64,000 nucleotides of DNA. Origin: Muribaculaceae bacterium. GTDB lineage: Bacteria > Bacteroidota > Bacteroidia > Bacteroidales > Muribaculaceae. The notes beneath the pieces are model-generated. The model had not been told where the DNA came from, did no database searches, and saw only the letters and a list, made by a program, of their open reading frames with translations. Of the stretch, positions 51,801 through 59,503 are shown piece by piece. The stretch is taken from NCBI GenBank assembly GCA_022509085.1, contig JAFLTW010000003.1, positions 1 to 64,000 of the forward strand. The letters run 5' to 3'. Positions within the stretch are counted from its first letter, which is position 1. Each line of letters opens with the position of its first letter. Both the position numbers and the translations under genes were made by a program.

Positions 51801-53375
51801 CTTTACGTCGCGCAGCAGCCGGTTGAGACTCTTGTTCATGTCTTTCACGGAGCCCACCGTCTTGAGCCTGAATCCGAAGTTGGAGGCGATGCGGGCCAGC
51901 CCCTCCAGTTTCTCGGGGTCCGGGTTGTCGTGCACGCGGTAGACGAAAGTCTTGGCCTTCTTGCCTTTGGGCACCTTGCCTATCTTCTCAGCCACGGTGA
52001 TGTTGGCCAGCAGCATGAACTCCTCGATGAGCTTATGTGCGTCCTGGCTCTCCTTGAAGTATATGTCGATGGGGAAACCCTTCTCGTCGATCTCAAACCT
52101 CACCTCCGTGCGGTCGAAGTCTACGGCGCCGTTTTCCATCCTTCGGCGGCGGAGCTCATGGGCAAAGCCGTTGAGCAGATGGAGCTCGCGGGCGTAGTCG
52201 CCCTTGCCGGTCTCAATCACCTGCTGGGCCTCCTCATAGGTGAAGCGGCGGTCGGAGCGTATCACGGTGCGCCCTACACGGCTGTTGATGACGTTGGCCT
52301 TGCGGTCAAGCTCGAAGATGGCGGAGAAGGTGAGTTTCTCCTCGTCGGGGCGCAGGGAGCAAATGCCGTTGCTAAGATGCTCCGGAAGCATGGGTATGGT
52401 GCGGTCGACCAGATAGACGCTTGTGGCGCGCTTGCGGGCTTCCTTGTCGATTACGGAGTTGGGCTGCACGTAGTGGGTGACGTCGGCGATGTGCACTCCC
52501 ACCTCCCAGTTGCCGTTGGCCAGCTGTCGGATGGATAGGGCGTCGTCGAAGTCTTTTGCGTCGCGGGGGTCGATGGTGAAGGTGGTGACGCCGCGGAAGT
52601 CTTCCCGGCGGGCCACCTCCTTGGGAGTGATGTCGGCCGAGATCCTGTTTGCGGCGGCCTCCACGGAGGCCGGGTATGTGTAGGGCAAGCCGAATTCAGC
52701 CAGGATGGCGTGCATCTCTGTGTTGTTTTCGCCCTTCTTGCCGAGAACGTCGATGATTTCGCCGCGGGGGTTCATCTCCTCGTCGCGCCATTCCGTGATT
52801 CGGGCCACAACCTTATCGCCCGAGCGACCGCCCTTCAGCTTCGCGCGCGGAATCACGATGTCGGCGGCAAGGTTTTTCGAGTCGGTGATTACGGAGGCGT
52901 AGTTGCGGTCAACCTTCAGTGTGCCCACAAACTGCTGGTCTTTCTTCTCCACAATCTCCACCACCCGGGCTTCAGGTTCCTGGCCGCGTGTGGCTGCCGA
53001 GATCACGACGCGCACACGGTCGCCGTCGAGGGCGTGCATTGAGTTGCGCTCGGCCACGAGGAATTCCTCGTCGTCGATTGTTACGGCGTTGCGGCCGTTC
53101 TTGCGGCGGATGAAGAGACCCTCGCCCGAGGTGCCTCGGTTGCTCTTGGCCTTATATTTTCCGAGGCTCACCTCGGTGATGTCGTCGACGGCCACCAGGG
53201 CGTCGAGCATGTTGATCACGTCGTCGCGGAAGGCCGCGTCAACGCCAATGCCGTGGGATATCTGCTTATAGTTGAATGCCTGGCGGTATTCCTTGTGCAG
53301 GAAATCCATTATTTTGTCGCGGAGCTCCGACTTCTTCAGGCGTCGCCCCGCGGTAGATGTTGCTTTCTTTGCCAT
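48873..53375 (-). CDS. RNase R fused in frame to a signal peptide and secreted six-hairpin glycosidase
   Basis: One frame of 1500 codons. Residues 1-~720 are RNase R: N-terminal winged helix and cold-shock domains, the RNB core FTIDPRDAKDFDDALSI (Asp ligands), and a C-terminal S1 domain ending QLDFSLVADRGIP, then a Lys/Arg tail. Residues ~742-765 (FKSVIALLAVGAASLFGSAS) are a signal peptide. The rest is an (alpha/alpha)6 glycosidase of MGH1/GH63-like type (GVWTRDVSYSI, GGAWPISTDRM, FIDWREQSYP), a beta linker, and a CBM6/35-like end. An in-frame GTG at 51209 after AGGGG could start the exported enzyme separately. rnpA abuts the stop. Confidence 0.85.
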   Translation of the reverse strand: MAKKATSTAGRRLKKSELRDKIMDFLHKEYRQAFNYKQISHGIGVDAAFRDDVINMLDALVAVDDITEVSLGKYKAKSNRGTSGEGLFIRRKNGRNAVTIDDEEFLVAERNSMHALDGDRVRVVISAATRGQEPEARVVEIVEKKDQQFVGTLKVDRNYASVITDSKNLAADIVIPRAKLKGGRSGDKVVARITEWRDEEMNPRGEIIDVLGKKGENNTEMHAILAEFGLPYTYPASVEAAANRISADITPKEVARREDFRGVTTFTIDPRDAKDFDDALSIRQLANGNWEVGVHIADVTHYVQPNSVIDKEARKRATSVYLVDRTIPMLPEHLSNGICSLRPDEEKLTFSAIFELDRKANVINSRVGRTVIRSDRRFTYEEAQQVIETGKGDYARELHLLNGFAHELRRRRMENGAVDFDRTEVRFEIDEKGFPIDIYFKESQDAHKLIEEFMLLANITVAEKIGKVPKGKKAKTFVYRVHDNPDPEKLEGLARIASNFGFRLKTVGSVKDMNKSLNRLLRDVKGRGEENMLTILAMRSMAKAKYSVDNIGHYGLALPYYTHFTSPIRRYPDMMVHRLLARYADGMRSADEKQVEKQCVHSTEMEVTAAKAEMSSIRYKQVEYMTQHLGEVFDGMISGVNGWGFYVELDENRCEGLVPIRDLEDDYYELDEKNYCIVGVNTHKKYTVGDQVKVIVARTDLEKKQLDFSLVADRGIPPQGRKVKKHNRPAEQKKSRRRGARFKSVIALLAVGAASLFGSASAQSNPGSAPTVVATDAYEWRGDTIFQDEFMAWAVSPEEIRSTYKGRPGYQFPIDQVWIRKNDLSKYPRLSDPNKLLEAVYNMGLDEMVNAVEPDTTLRTGKEWAGVWTRDVSYSIILSMAALQPKASMVSLLKKVNPEHQIIQDTGSGGAWPISTDRMIWILAAYEVYKVTGDKWWLQTVYPIAANSLDKDEKTVISPRGLIKGETSFIDWREQSYPRWMQTADIAQSEAMGTNVLYAAALKATGEMALDLGKDKAAQKFFSRSEELSKAIEETFDIPGKGYWGMYTYGRDNLMLNPRAEALGSALAILYDVASPDRQKALSESFPQTPYGAPVFYPQIPDIPNYHNNALWPFVASYWTLAQAKAGNEDGVMEGFGSIVRPAALFATNKENLNLDNGDIFTELNSSNMLWSLSGNLALTQQILFGIHFEKNGLRIAPFVPEAFAGTRTLENFPYRHNSLTITVEGYGSRVASLTVNGKRMNPDAVIPAEVLRGSPKIVVKMDNQPIPAMELNRVANLKAPLTPVAWIEDGSLRWNPIEYIGEYIVLRNGEEVARTRLTSWPLDAPGEWQVVGVATDGTPGFASEPRSNRTKYSVKPASLQTALASPEVSYIPTAPLEGFTEGGFAETDKNSAPVEFTVDVPAGRYSLSVVYANGNGPVNTENKAAVRSIIVDGRKAGTLVMPQRGVANWNDWGSSNSVSLTLPAGQHTVELQYLPEDSNMNLNTNHAIVDRLVITSLDN

Positions 53376-53431
53376 ATGATTAAGGTCTTTGTTTTTACTT
53401 ATATAACCGAATTACGGCAAAATGGGTTCGG

Positions 53432-54430
53432 TCAGTCAGCGTTGGTAGGGTTGTCGAGATTTACCAGGGTGTAGTGTGTCGTTCCGAGTCCGAGCTCTTC
53501 GGCATAGTCTACGGTGTGGGTGCCGTGCATCTTGCGGATGCGCTCTATGAGCGGAGCGGCGGTGTCGCCCTCGGCGTCTTCGTGGGCGAAGACGAGGTCG
53601 AGGCATGCCTTGTCGAGGGCCACGGGGTCGGTCGAGGCCAGGATGCCCATGTTGGCCAGCTGCGGGGCAGCGGGGTTGCCGTTGCAGTCGCAGTCGACGC
53701 TCATGTTGTTCATCACGTTGATGTAGACGATGTCTTTACCGGGTTGCTTGAAGAAGTCGTGAACGCCCTGAGCGGCGGCCGCCATCGACTCGAGGAAGGC
53801 ATCCTGGTCGGCGTTGCCCCAGCCGGTCTCCGTCTGGCCCGCTGAGTGGATGTAGGCCTTGCCGGCTGCGGAGGCCACGCCGATTGAGGCGTTCTTGAGC
53901 ACGCCGCCGAAGCCGCCCATCTGGTGCCCCTTGAAATGGGCAAGGTTGATCATGAAGTCATAGTCAGGGAGGGTCTTGCCCACGATGTCGTAGTGGATCC
54001 ATTTGTTGTCTTTCACCATTATGTGGATGGTGTCGATGCCGTCCATGATGTCTACGGGAGCTATCTTGTCGTAACCACGCTCTGCCACGGTCTTGTAGTG
54101 GGTCTCCGTGTCGCCGCGGTTGCCTTTATAGAATGTGTTGCATTCTACGAGGGTGCCGTTTACCTTCTGCACGAGGTCTTTTATCAGGGCAGGGTCGAGG
54201 TGGTGGGATTTTTCCGACTCGCCGGTAGAAATCTTTACGGCCACCTTCCCCTTGGGTTCTACCTGAAGGGCCTCGAAGATGTTTACGAGGGCCTCGGGAG
54301 AAATCTCGGAGGTAAAATATACGGTTGACCCCGTTCCGTCGTTGGTCGAGGTGTAAGTTTCGCCGGAGGCGCAGGCGCTCAGGGAGGCGCAGCCGCAGAG
54401 AAGTGCGGATAGGAAAATGTTTTTCTTCAT
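53432..54430 (-). CDS. DUF362 lipoprotein-like exported protein
   Basis: The 332-residue protein has a signal with Cys residues (MKKNIFLSALLCGCASLSAC) and a DUF362 domain: GKVAVKISTGESEKSHHLDP, the middle DFMINLAHFKGHQMGGFGG, and the end LASTDPVALDKACLDLVF. Members often carry ferredoxin sites; here the Cys-rich DCDCNG is too short for one. The role is unknown. Its promoter (-7 box TAACTTTG, rc at 54453-54460) is divergent from the Omp28-like gene. Confidence 0.85.
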   Translation of the reverse strand: MKKNIFLSALLCGCASLSACASGETYTSTNDGTGSTVYFTSEISPEALVNIFEALQVEPKGKVAVKISTGESEKSHHLDPALIKDLVQKVNGTLVECNTFYKGNRGDTETHYKTVAERGYDKIAPVDIMDGIDTIHIMVKDNKWIHYDIVGKTLPDYDFMINLAHFKGHQMGGFGGVLKNASIGVASAAGKAYIHSAGQTETGWGNADQDAFLESMAAAAQGVHDFFKQPGKDIVYINVMNNMSVDCDCNGNPAAPQLANMGILASTDPVALDKACLDLVFAHEDAEGDTAAPLIERIRKMHGTHTVDYAEELGLGTTHYTLVNLDNPTNAD

Positions 54431-54483
54431 GATAAAAAAACTTAAATATCCACAAAGTTATGCAAAAAGAGGGAAATTTTTAC

Positions 54484-54491
54484 TATTTTTG
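54484..54491 (+). promoter_or_regulatory. -7 box TATTTTTG of the Omp28-like gene
   Basis: The octamer fits TAnnTTTG and lies 23 bases before the start codon. An opposing -7 box for the DUF362 gene sits at 54453-54460. Confidence 0.45.
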
Positions 54492-54514
54492 TAAAAAATA
54501 TTAACGACAAGAAT

Positions 54515-55552
54515 ATGAAAGGAAAGAATACAGTTAAGATTGCGGGTATTGCAATGGCCTCCCTAATGCTTGCAGGCGGATATGCCGAAAGCTATGCCCA
54601 GGATGGAGACCGGCCTGTGCGCCGCCCGCTGATTGAGGAATATACGGGCCTTTGGTGTGGCAGCTGTCCGCGCGGATTAGTGGCTCTCGAACTTATCGAT
54701 GAGCAGTATGGTGAGGATGCAGTGAGCATCTCCTACCACGTAGACGACCAGCTTACGGTGACCAATGTATTCCCGATGAACATCTCGCCGGGAGGAATAA
54801 CGGCGGTGCCGACAGGAAGCGTGAACCGCGTGGAACTTCTCGACCCCTATTACGGCAAGATTGAGCCCGTGCATTTCGGCATCAAGGAAGAAATCGACAA
54901 GGCTATCGCTCAGGGCTCCATAGCGTGGATCGACGTGGAGGCCACCCTGACAGGCACCAACATCCAGGCAACCACCACGGTAAAGTTCGTGGATGACTTG
55001 GCAGACAACCCCTACCTTGTAGGTTATGTGCTTACCTCCAACGGTCTGACAAAGAGCGGATGGGTTCAGAGCAATGACTACGCCGGAGTGAAGACCATCC
55101 AGGGTGAACCTATTGAGGGCACACCGCTTGAGGAGTTGTCTCAGTGGGGACCCTATCAGAGGGGACTGACCTTCAACTTTACGGCCATAGATGTCAACGG
55201 AATGAAAGGCGTAGCCGGTTCTCTTCCCGCAGAAATCAAGGGCGGAGAGGAATATACCCACGAGTTCAGCTATAACATTTCGGGCAATCCCCTTGTGCAG
55301 GATCCCGCAAACCTTGTAGTGAATGTTTTCCTCGTCGACAAGGTTACCGGCCGTGTTGAAAACGCCAACAAATATGCATTCAGCTCTCAGGAGGAGTCTG
55401 GTGTAGGCAGCGTGGTTACCGACGCCGAGGTGACGGCCGTAGCTTACTACGACCTTGCAGGCAGGCGTCTCGTATCTCCTGACCACGGCATCGTGATTCG
55501 CGTTGAGACTCTCAGCGACGGTTCCTCACGCACCTCCAAGATAGTATTGTAA
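54515..55552 (+). CDS. Omp28-related secreted protein with a thioredoxin-like motif
   Basis: The 345-residue protein has a signal peptide (KIAGIAMASLMLAGGYAESY region) and a thioredoxin-like start PLIEEYTGLWCGSCPRGLVA with a CxxC pair, as in Omp28-type proteins of Porphyromonas and relatives. The rest is beta-rich. The end (VTAVAYYDLAGRRLVSPDHG through TSKIVL) resembles a T9SS sorting tail, suggesting surface display. It is monocistronic, with a terminator ~115 bases downstream. Confidence 0.8.
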   Translation: MKGKNTVKIAGIAMASLMLAGGYAESYAQDGDRPVRRPLIEEYTGLWCGSCPRGLVALELIDEQYGEDAVSISYHVDDQLTVTNVFPMNISPGGITAVPTGSVNRVELLDPYYGKIEPVHFGIKEEIDKAIAQGSIAWIDVEATLTGTNIQATTTVKFVDDLADNPYLVGYVLTSNGLTKSGWVQSNDYAGVKTIQGEPIEGTPLEELSQWGPYQRGLTFNFTAIDVNGMKGVAGSLPAEIKGGEEYTHEFSYNISGNPLVQDPANLVVNVFLVDKVTGRVENANKYAFSSQEESGVGSVVTDAEVTAVAYYDLAGRRLVSPDHGIVIRVETLSDGSSRTSKIVL

Positions 55553-55667
55553 GATCAATCGGCCTTACCTGCGATTTTGCCGTTGTAGGCGAGAGAAAGA
55601 GCCGTGACGCAACTCAAGGTATATGATCCCACAAGTGGCATTATAAAGACCTCTGAAACAATAAGTA

Positions 55668-55703
55668 AGGAGTGTTGGTTAAAACCAACACTCCTCTTTT
55701 TTC
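55668..55703 (+). terminator. Strong bidirectional terminator
   Basis: AGGAGTGTTGGTT (55668-55680) pairs perfectly with AACCAACACTCCT (55683-55695) and is followed by a T-rich run. The opposite strand offers a weaker tail, so it may serve both converging genes. Confidence 0.85.
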
Positions 55704-55718
55704 TTTTTGATGAGTCAA

Positions 55719-56000
55719 TCAGCGGTCGAAGCTGAGGCGCTCGAGTTTGAGATCGGCAAGGTCGTGGATTGTCTTGGTCTCCTTGACAAACTCGGCGGAA
55801 GTGGCATGTGCGTCGAGTGCCTCCTGGTCACGCCAGGTTTCGCAAAACATAAGTACATCGGGGCGCGTGGCACTCTCGAAGATGTCGTAGGCGATGCAGC
55901 CTTCCTGGCGTAATGAGGCCTCCGTAAGACGGCGAGCCGCAGCCAAAACCTCGTCGCGATGCTCCTCGCTAACCTTAATAAAGCAATTTAATCTAATCAT
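55719..56000 (-). CDS. Antibiotic biosynthesis monooxygenase (ABM/YgiN) family protein
   Basis: The 93-residue ferredoxin-like protein has the ABM pattern: LNCFIKVSEEHRDEVLAAAR, LTEASLRQEGCIAYDIFESA, and FCETWRDQEALDAHATS with the final His/Ser. Members act on quinols or as heme-independent oxygenases; the substrate cannot be told. It stands alone, ending at the shared terminator. Confidence 0.88.
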   Translation of the reverse strand: MIRLNCFIKVSEEHRDEVLAAARRLTEASLRQEGCIAYDIFESATRPDVLMFCETWRDQEALDAHATSAEFVKETKTIHDLADLKLERLSFDR

Positions 56001-56138
56001 ATCTTAATAATTTTATGGTTGACAATTCGAGGAATATTTTTCACTCCTGTTAATTTTACCCAAAATTAGTAATTTATTTTCAAAACCACAAAATCGCCAC
56101 GGAGTTACCGGCAGTGATGCGGCATTTCTGGTGCGGCC

Positions 56139-56429
56139 TTATTTCAGGAGTCTCCAGTAACCACCTTTATCCGGGCCCACGCGTTGGAGCCGTCCCTCCT
56201 CTTTCAGCAACTTGATGTTTTTGGCGATGGCCGACTGCGACATTCCGAGCTTTGCCGCCATTGCTGCAATACTCATTCTGTCATGCTCCCTCAAGCAGTC
56301 CATAATATATAATTTCGGGACGAAAGTCAGTACATCGAAGGGGTAGCCGTTTGCCACATTATCATCTAAAGCTCCAAAGTGAACGGTTGAGATATATAGC
56401 TGTCGTTCACAAAGACAACAAGGAGTCAT
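56139..56429 (-). CDS. Winged-helix protein, likely a fragment of an ATP-binding regulator
   Basis: The 96-residue frame has a poor N-terminus and a well-formed HTH end: MDCLREHDRMSIAAMAAKLG, MSQSAIAKNIKLLKEEGRLQ, then VGPDKGGYWRLLK. This matches the C-terminal winged helix of Schlafen-AlbA/ATP-binding proteins, where it usually ends the chain. Here it stands apart from the intact gene of that family at 56565. It is probably a leftover end of a second copy. Confidence 0.45.
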   Translation of the reverse strand: MTPCCLCERQLYISTVHFGALDDNVANGYPFDVLTFVPKLYIMDCLREHDRMSIAAMAAKLGMSQSAIAKNIKLLKEEGRLQRVGPDKGGYWRLLK

Positions 56430-56564
56430 GTTGCTCGGTCGAAATATGCGGTTATTTTAGCTTGTAAAGCCATTCTATTTTATAAGTTGTTTCATTAGTG
56501 AAAATAACAACAATCTTAATGTCAACTAATTACTCATTGGCGTGGATAGAGCTGAAAATAAAAA

Positions 56565-58004
56565 TCATGCATAATAAGGCACATAAGATGAATATTTTCG
56601 AGAGACATATTCATCATCTGAAGTCTTAATATACCCGGCCTCCAAAGTATCTGCTAAAATTCGGGTTGCAGTAGGTGATTGATTTTTATTTAAACCGAAT
56701 CTTTCTCTAACTGATTGATTATTTATAGGCTGATTATCTTCCCACATTAGGCAAGCGTGTTGATAACAAGCTCTTATTTTTTCCTGTTTTGTCATTTCAG
56801 ACGTTGGCTTCTGAGGGAATAAGGTTACCTGAGTATAATCACCTAATGATTTAAATCTAACCGCTGGTAGTAACATCTTTTCAACAGCTTCAATAGCCCT
56901 ATCAATACCGCTACCACGTCTTTCACAAATATTAAGTAAAAGCATGGATTGTGCAAGAAATTCGTTTCTGGAACGCGGTGGTAAATCTAAAAGTCGCGCA
57001 ATGTTATTAAGGGGCGCACCAGGATTAGTAATTACTAATCTATTATTAAAAATTTCTATGGTAATTGGAGACCCTTCAATCCCGAAGTCTTGATGAATAA
57101 GTGCATTTGCAACAAATTCCCTAATAGCCACTTGGGGATAAGTATGGACGTTAGTTCTTGTTATGTCAATATGTTCTTTACTTGTATGGTTAACGATAAA
57201 CTCAACTAATCCTTCAAATCCAACAGCATATCCGAGTTGACCCTTCTGTTCAAATAAAAGTTGTCGATTATTATTTCCCTCATATTTTCTAACAATTACT
57301 TCGCGTCCTTTAAGGGTTGGAAAATCAGATAAGGAGCGAGCAAATAGTATGGCTCCTAAATTGGTTATAGTCCAAAACCCTTTATTCTCATAGCAGTAAC
57401 CCATGTCGGTTAGTTTTGTTAAAATGATTTCGGCTGATTTGGGTAAATTTTTATCAATGATTTTATATAGTGATTGGTAATTCAGAAGCTGAAGTACTTC
57501 CTCGGAAGATAGATTTTCTAATGCACTGTTTTTTTCAAAAGATATCCCCATCGATTGTGCGATTAATCTTTTTACTTGGGTTACTGACATTTTAAGTGTT
57601 TGGCCCCCGGATCTATAAAAGGATGCATATATGTCGTTGCCTCTTAGATGTACTGGTTTGCTACTATCTTCTGGAATAAAAATGAAGAGCAGATTATGAT
57701 TCTCAAATTTTTGAACTGAATGTTCAATTTGAATTCTACTTGATAAATTGTTATGAGCAATTTGTCCCAGATTATGAACAATTTTTTCTATTTCTTCTTT
57801 TCCAAGTGAAAACAATGTGCCATCGTTATTTACGCCATATACCAGCATACCACCATAATTGTGGTTTGCGAAAGCTGATATATGTTGGGCTAATCTATCG
57901 CTTTTATCCGACAACCCACTTTTCCAATCAATTTCATTTAATTCTGATGGGACAGGATAAAGACTATCTTTTAATAACTTTAATGCACGATCAATCCATT
58001 CCAT
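56565..58004 (-). CDS. Schlafen-AlbA-type ATP-binding transcriptional regulator-like protein
   Basis: The 479-residue protein starts with an AlbA_2 domain (SDRLAQHISAFANHNYGGML, VYGVNNDG), has an ATP-binding HATPase_c_4 part (VAIREFVANALIHQDFG, EIFNNRLVITNPGAP, RRGSGIDRAI), and a C-terminal winged helix (NQSVRERFGLNKNQSPTATR). The family is widespread in accessory regions and some members are in phage defence. The gene is strongly AT-rich compared with its GC-rich neighbours, so it was probably inserted here. Confidence 0.82.
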   Translation of the reverse strand: MEWIDRALKLLKDSLYPVPSELNEIDWKSGLSDKSDRLAQHISAFANHNYGGMLVYGVNNDGTLFSLGKEEIEKIVHNLGQIAHNNLSSRIQIEHSVQKFENHNLLFIFIPEDSSKPVHLRGNDIYASFYRSGGQTLKMSVTQVKRLIAQSMGISFEKNSALENLSSEEVLQLLNYQSLYKIIDKNLPKSAEIILTKLTDMGYCYENKGFWTITNLGAILFARSLSDFPTLKGREVIVRKYEGNNNRQLLFEQKGQLGYAVGFEGLVEFIVNHTSKEHIDITRTNVHTYPQVAIREFVANALIHQDFGIEGSPITIEIFNNRLVITNPGAPLNNIARLLDLPPRSRNEFLAQSMLLLNICERRGSGIDRAIEAVEKMLLPAVRFKSLGDYTQVTLFPQKPTSEMTKQEKIRACYQHACLMWEDNQPINNQSVRERFGLNKNQSPTATRILADTLEAGYIKTSDDEYVSRKYSSYVPYYA

Positions 58005-58255
58005 ATATAAACGGTTATTTTAGTTTGGGGAGGCAGGGAGACGAAGGAAACGTCGTCCTCTACCAGTCCGAGGTTGAGGGATATTGACATCCGGGTTAAA
58101 TAGGACACGATTACTCTAATTTGTGCAAAATTAATAAAAATGTGGCAAAAATCCCATGAGGATAGGGGTATGAAAAAAGGTGTGGGGGAGCGGACTCCCG
58201 ACACACCATCCATCAGATATGTTGACAGATTGTCAGATATGAGAATGAGTTTCTT
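58005..58255 (-). other. Leader region of the Schlafen-AlbA gene
   Basis: A minus -7 box TAATTTTG lies at 58126-58133. Downstream, a 36-codon frame from ATG at 58090 (MSISLNLGLVEDDVSFVSLP) overlaps the start of the Schlafen-AlbA gene. Its composition is that of the GC-rich core, so it may be the start of a resident gene cut off by the insertion. Nothing else is seen here. Confidence 0.35.
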
Positions 58256-58322
58256 TTATACCTATTCGAAGGCGCCTCTGTTATACCTATTCAAAGGCTC
58301 CCTTTATACCTATTCGAAGGCT
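58256..58322 (-). repeat. Three tandem copies of the end of the LEA-like gene
   Basis: On the minus strand AGCCTTCGAATAGGTATAA (with G to C and C to T variants) occurs three times, at spacings of 25 and 23 bases. The first copy contains the last codons and the TAG stop of the LEA-like gene (58310-58312). Each later copy again reads Ala-Phe-Glu-stop. Confidence 0.75.
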
Positions 58323-58804
58323 TCCTTTACTTTGTCGTAGCCTTTCTCGACGGCTTCTTTGGTCTTGTCGTAACCTTTCTCTACGCCGTCTTTGGTCTCC
58401 TTATATGCCTTCTTGGCGCCTTTCTTAGTCTTGTCGTAGCCTTTCTCTACGCCATCCTTGGTCTTCTTGTAAGCTTTCTTGGCGCCTTTCTTGGTCTTGT
58501 CGCAGTCTTTTTTGGCCTCTTTCTTTGCGGCCTTGGCTGCCTTCTTGGCGCCTTTCTTAGTCTTGTCGTAGCCTTTCTCTACTCCATCTTTAGTCTTGTC
58601 GTAGCTTTTCTCTACGCCGGTCTTCACCGTTTCGTAGGAGCCTTCGGCAGATTCCTCGATGCCTTCGCCAACCTTTTCAAAGCCGTTCTTGGCTTTCTGG
58701 GTGGCGCATTCCGTATTGGTGCAGGGTTTGTCGGCGAGGGCTTCGAAATAGCCGCCGAACACTATGGCACATGCCGCCATAATTGAGAGAAGTGTCTTTT
58801 TCAT
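58310..58804 (-). CDS. Secreted LEA-like protein of 11-residue repeats
   Basis: The 164-residue protein has a signal peptide (MKKTLLSIMAACAIVFGGYF then EALA). From about residue 60 it consists of 11-residue units such as GVEKGYDKTKK and GAKKAYKETKD, repeated about nine times, with a central Ala/Lys stretch. This matches group 3 LEA or apolipoprotein-like amphipathic helices, rich in Lys, Glu and Gly. Such proteins protect membranes or proteins from drying and stress; the role here is inferred. It follows the DUF4294 gene by 54 bases. Confidence 0.7.
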   Translation of the reverse strand: MKKTLLSIMAACAIVFGGYFEALADKPCTNTECATQKAKNGFEKVGEGIEESAEGSYETVKTGVEKSYDKTKDGVEKGYDKTKKGAKKAAKAAKKEAKKDCDKTKKGAKKAYKKTKDGVEKGYDKTKKGAKKAYKETKDGVEKGYDKTKEAVEKGYDKVKEAFE

Positions 58805-58858
58805 AGTATCAATAATTATAGTGTGTTTTAATTATCAACACACCAAAAGGAAAATGGT

Positions 58859-59494
58859 TTAGAGGCAACCCTGCTCGATGAGGGTGGCAACACGGTCGAT
58901 TATCGCGTCTTCCTCGTTTTTCTGGGGGTTGAACCCGGCCTTCATATTCATGCCGAAGAAGCGGCCGAAGGTTTGCCAGAACCCGGCGCGAAACGACCCC
59001 AGGAAAGCCTTCACGATATTATAGCTCGACTGGTCGGTCTCACGGTTGATCAGCTTCAGGAGCACCTTCCCCTGACCCTTGGTAAACTTCATGATTACCG
59101 GCTTATACTGCGCCACTATGTCTTTCTCCATCGTGCTGAGATGGCGCTCCCGAGCCTTCTGGTCGGGGATGGTCTGGATATATTCATACGTCTCTATCAG
59201 CGCCTGACTCGCCGCCTTGGCATAGGGGAGGGTCTTGCGGACATCCCTCACCGTGCGCCAGTAGAATTCCTCCTGCTTCTTGTTTTTGAACTTCATGGGA
59301 GGATAGATCACCACGTCGTACAGCTCAATCATCCTCACGGTGTCGCCAAACTCGTCGATCATCTTATACCATCCCTTGTAGGCCTTTACCTTCAGCTGCG
59401 GTTCGGCGGTGTCCTGTATGGCAAACGCCGAAGGGGCAGCCACGCAGAGCATGACCGCCATCAGAAACATCAAGCGTAGCCGGGAGAGATTCAT
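58859..59494 (-). CDS. DUF4294 exported protein
   Basis: The 211-residue protein has a signal peptide (LRLMFLMAVMLCVAAPSAFA) and the DUF4294 pattern: GDTVRMIELYDVVIYPPMKF, EFYWRTVRDVRKTLPYAKAA, and KGQGKVLLKLINRETDQSSY. The family is typical of Bacteroidota and its function is unknown. It follows wbqC by nine bases on the same strand. Confidence 0.85.
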   Translation of the reverse strand: MNLSRLRLMFLMAVMLCVAAPSAFAIQDTAEPQLKVKAYKGWYKMIDEFGDTVRMIELYDVVIYPPMKFKNKKQEEFYWRTVRDVRKTLPYAKAASQALIETYEYIQTIPDQKARERHLSTMEKDIVAQYKPVIMKFTKGQGKVLLKLINRETDQSSYNIVKAFLGSFRAGFWQTFGRFFGMNMKAGFNPQKNEEDAIIDRVATLIEQGCL

Positions 59495-59503
59495 ATGTTT
59501 TAT

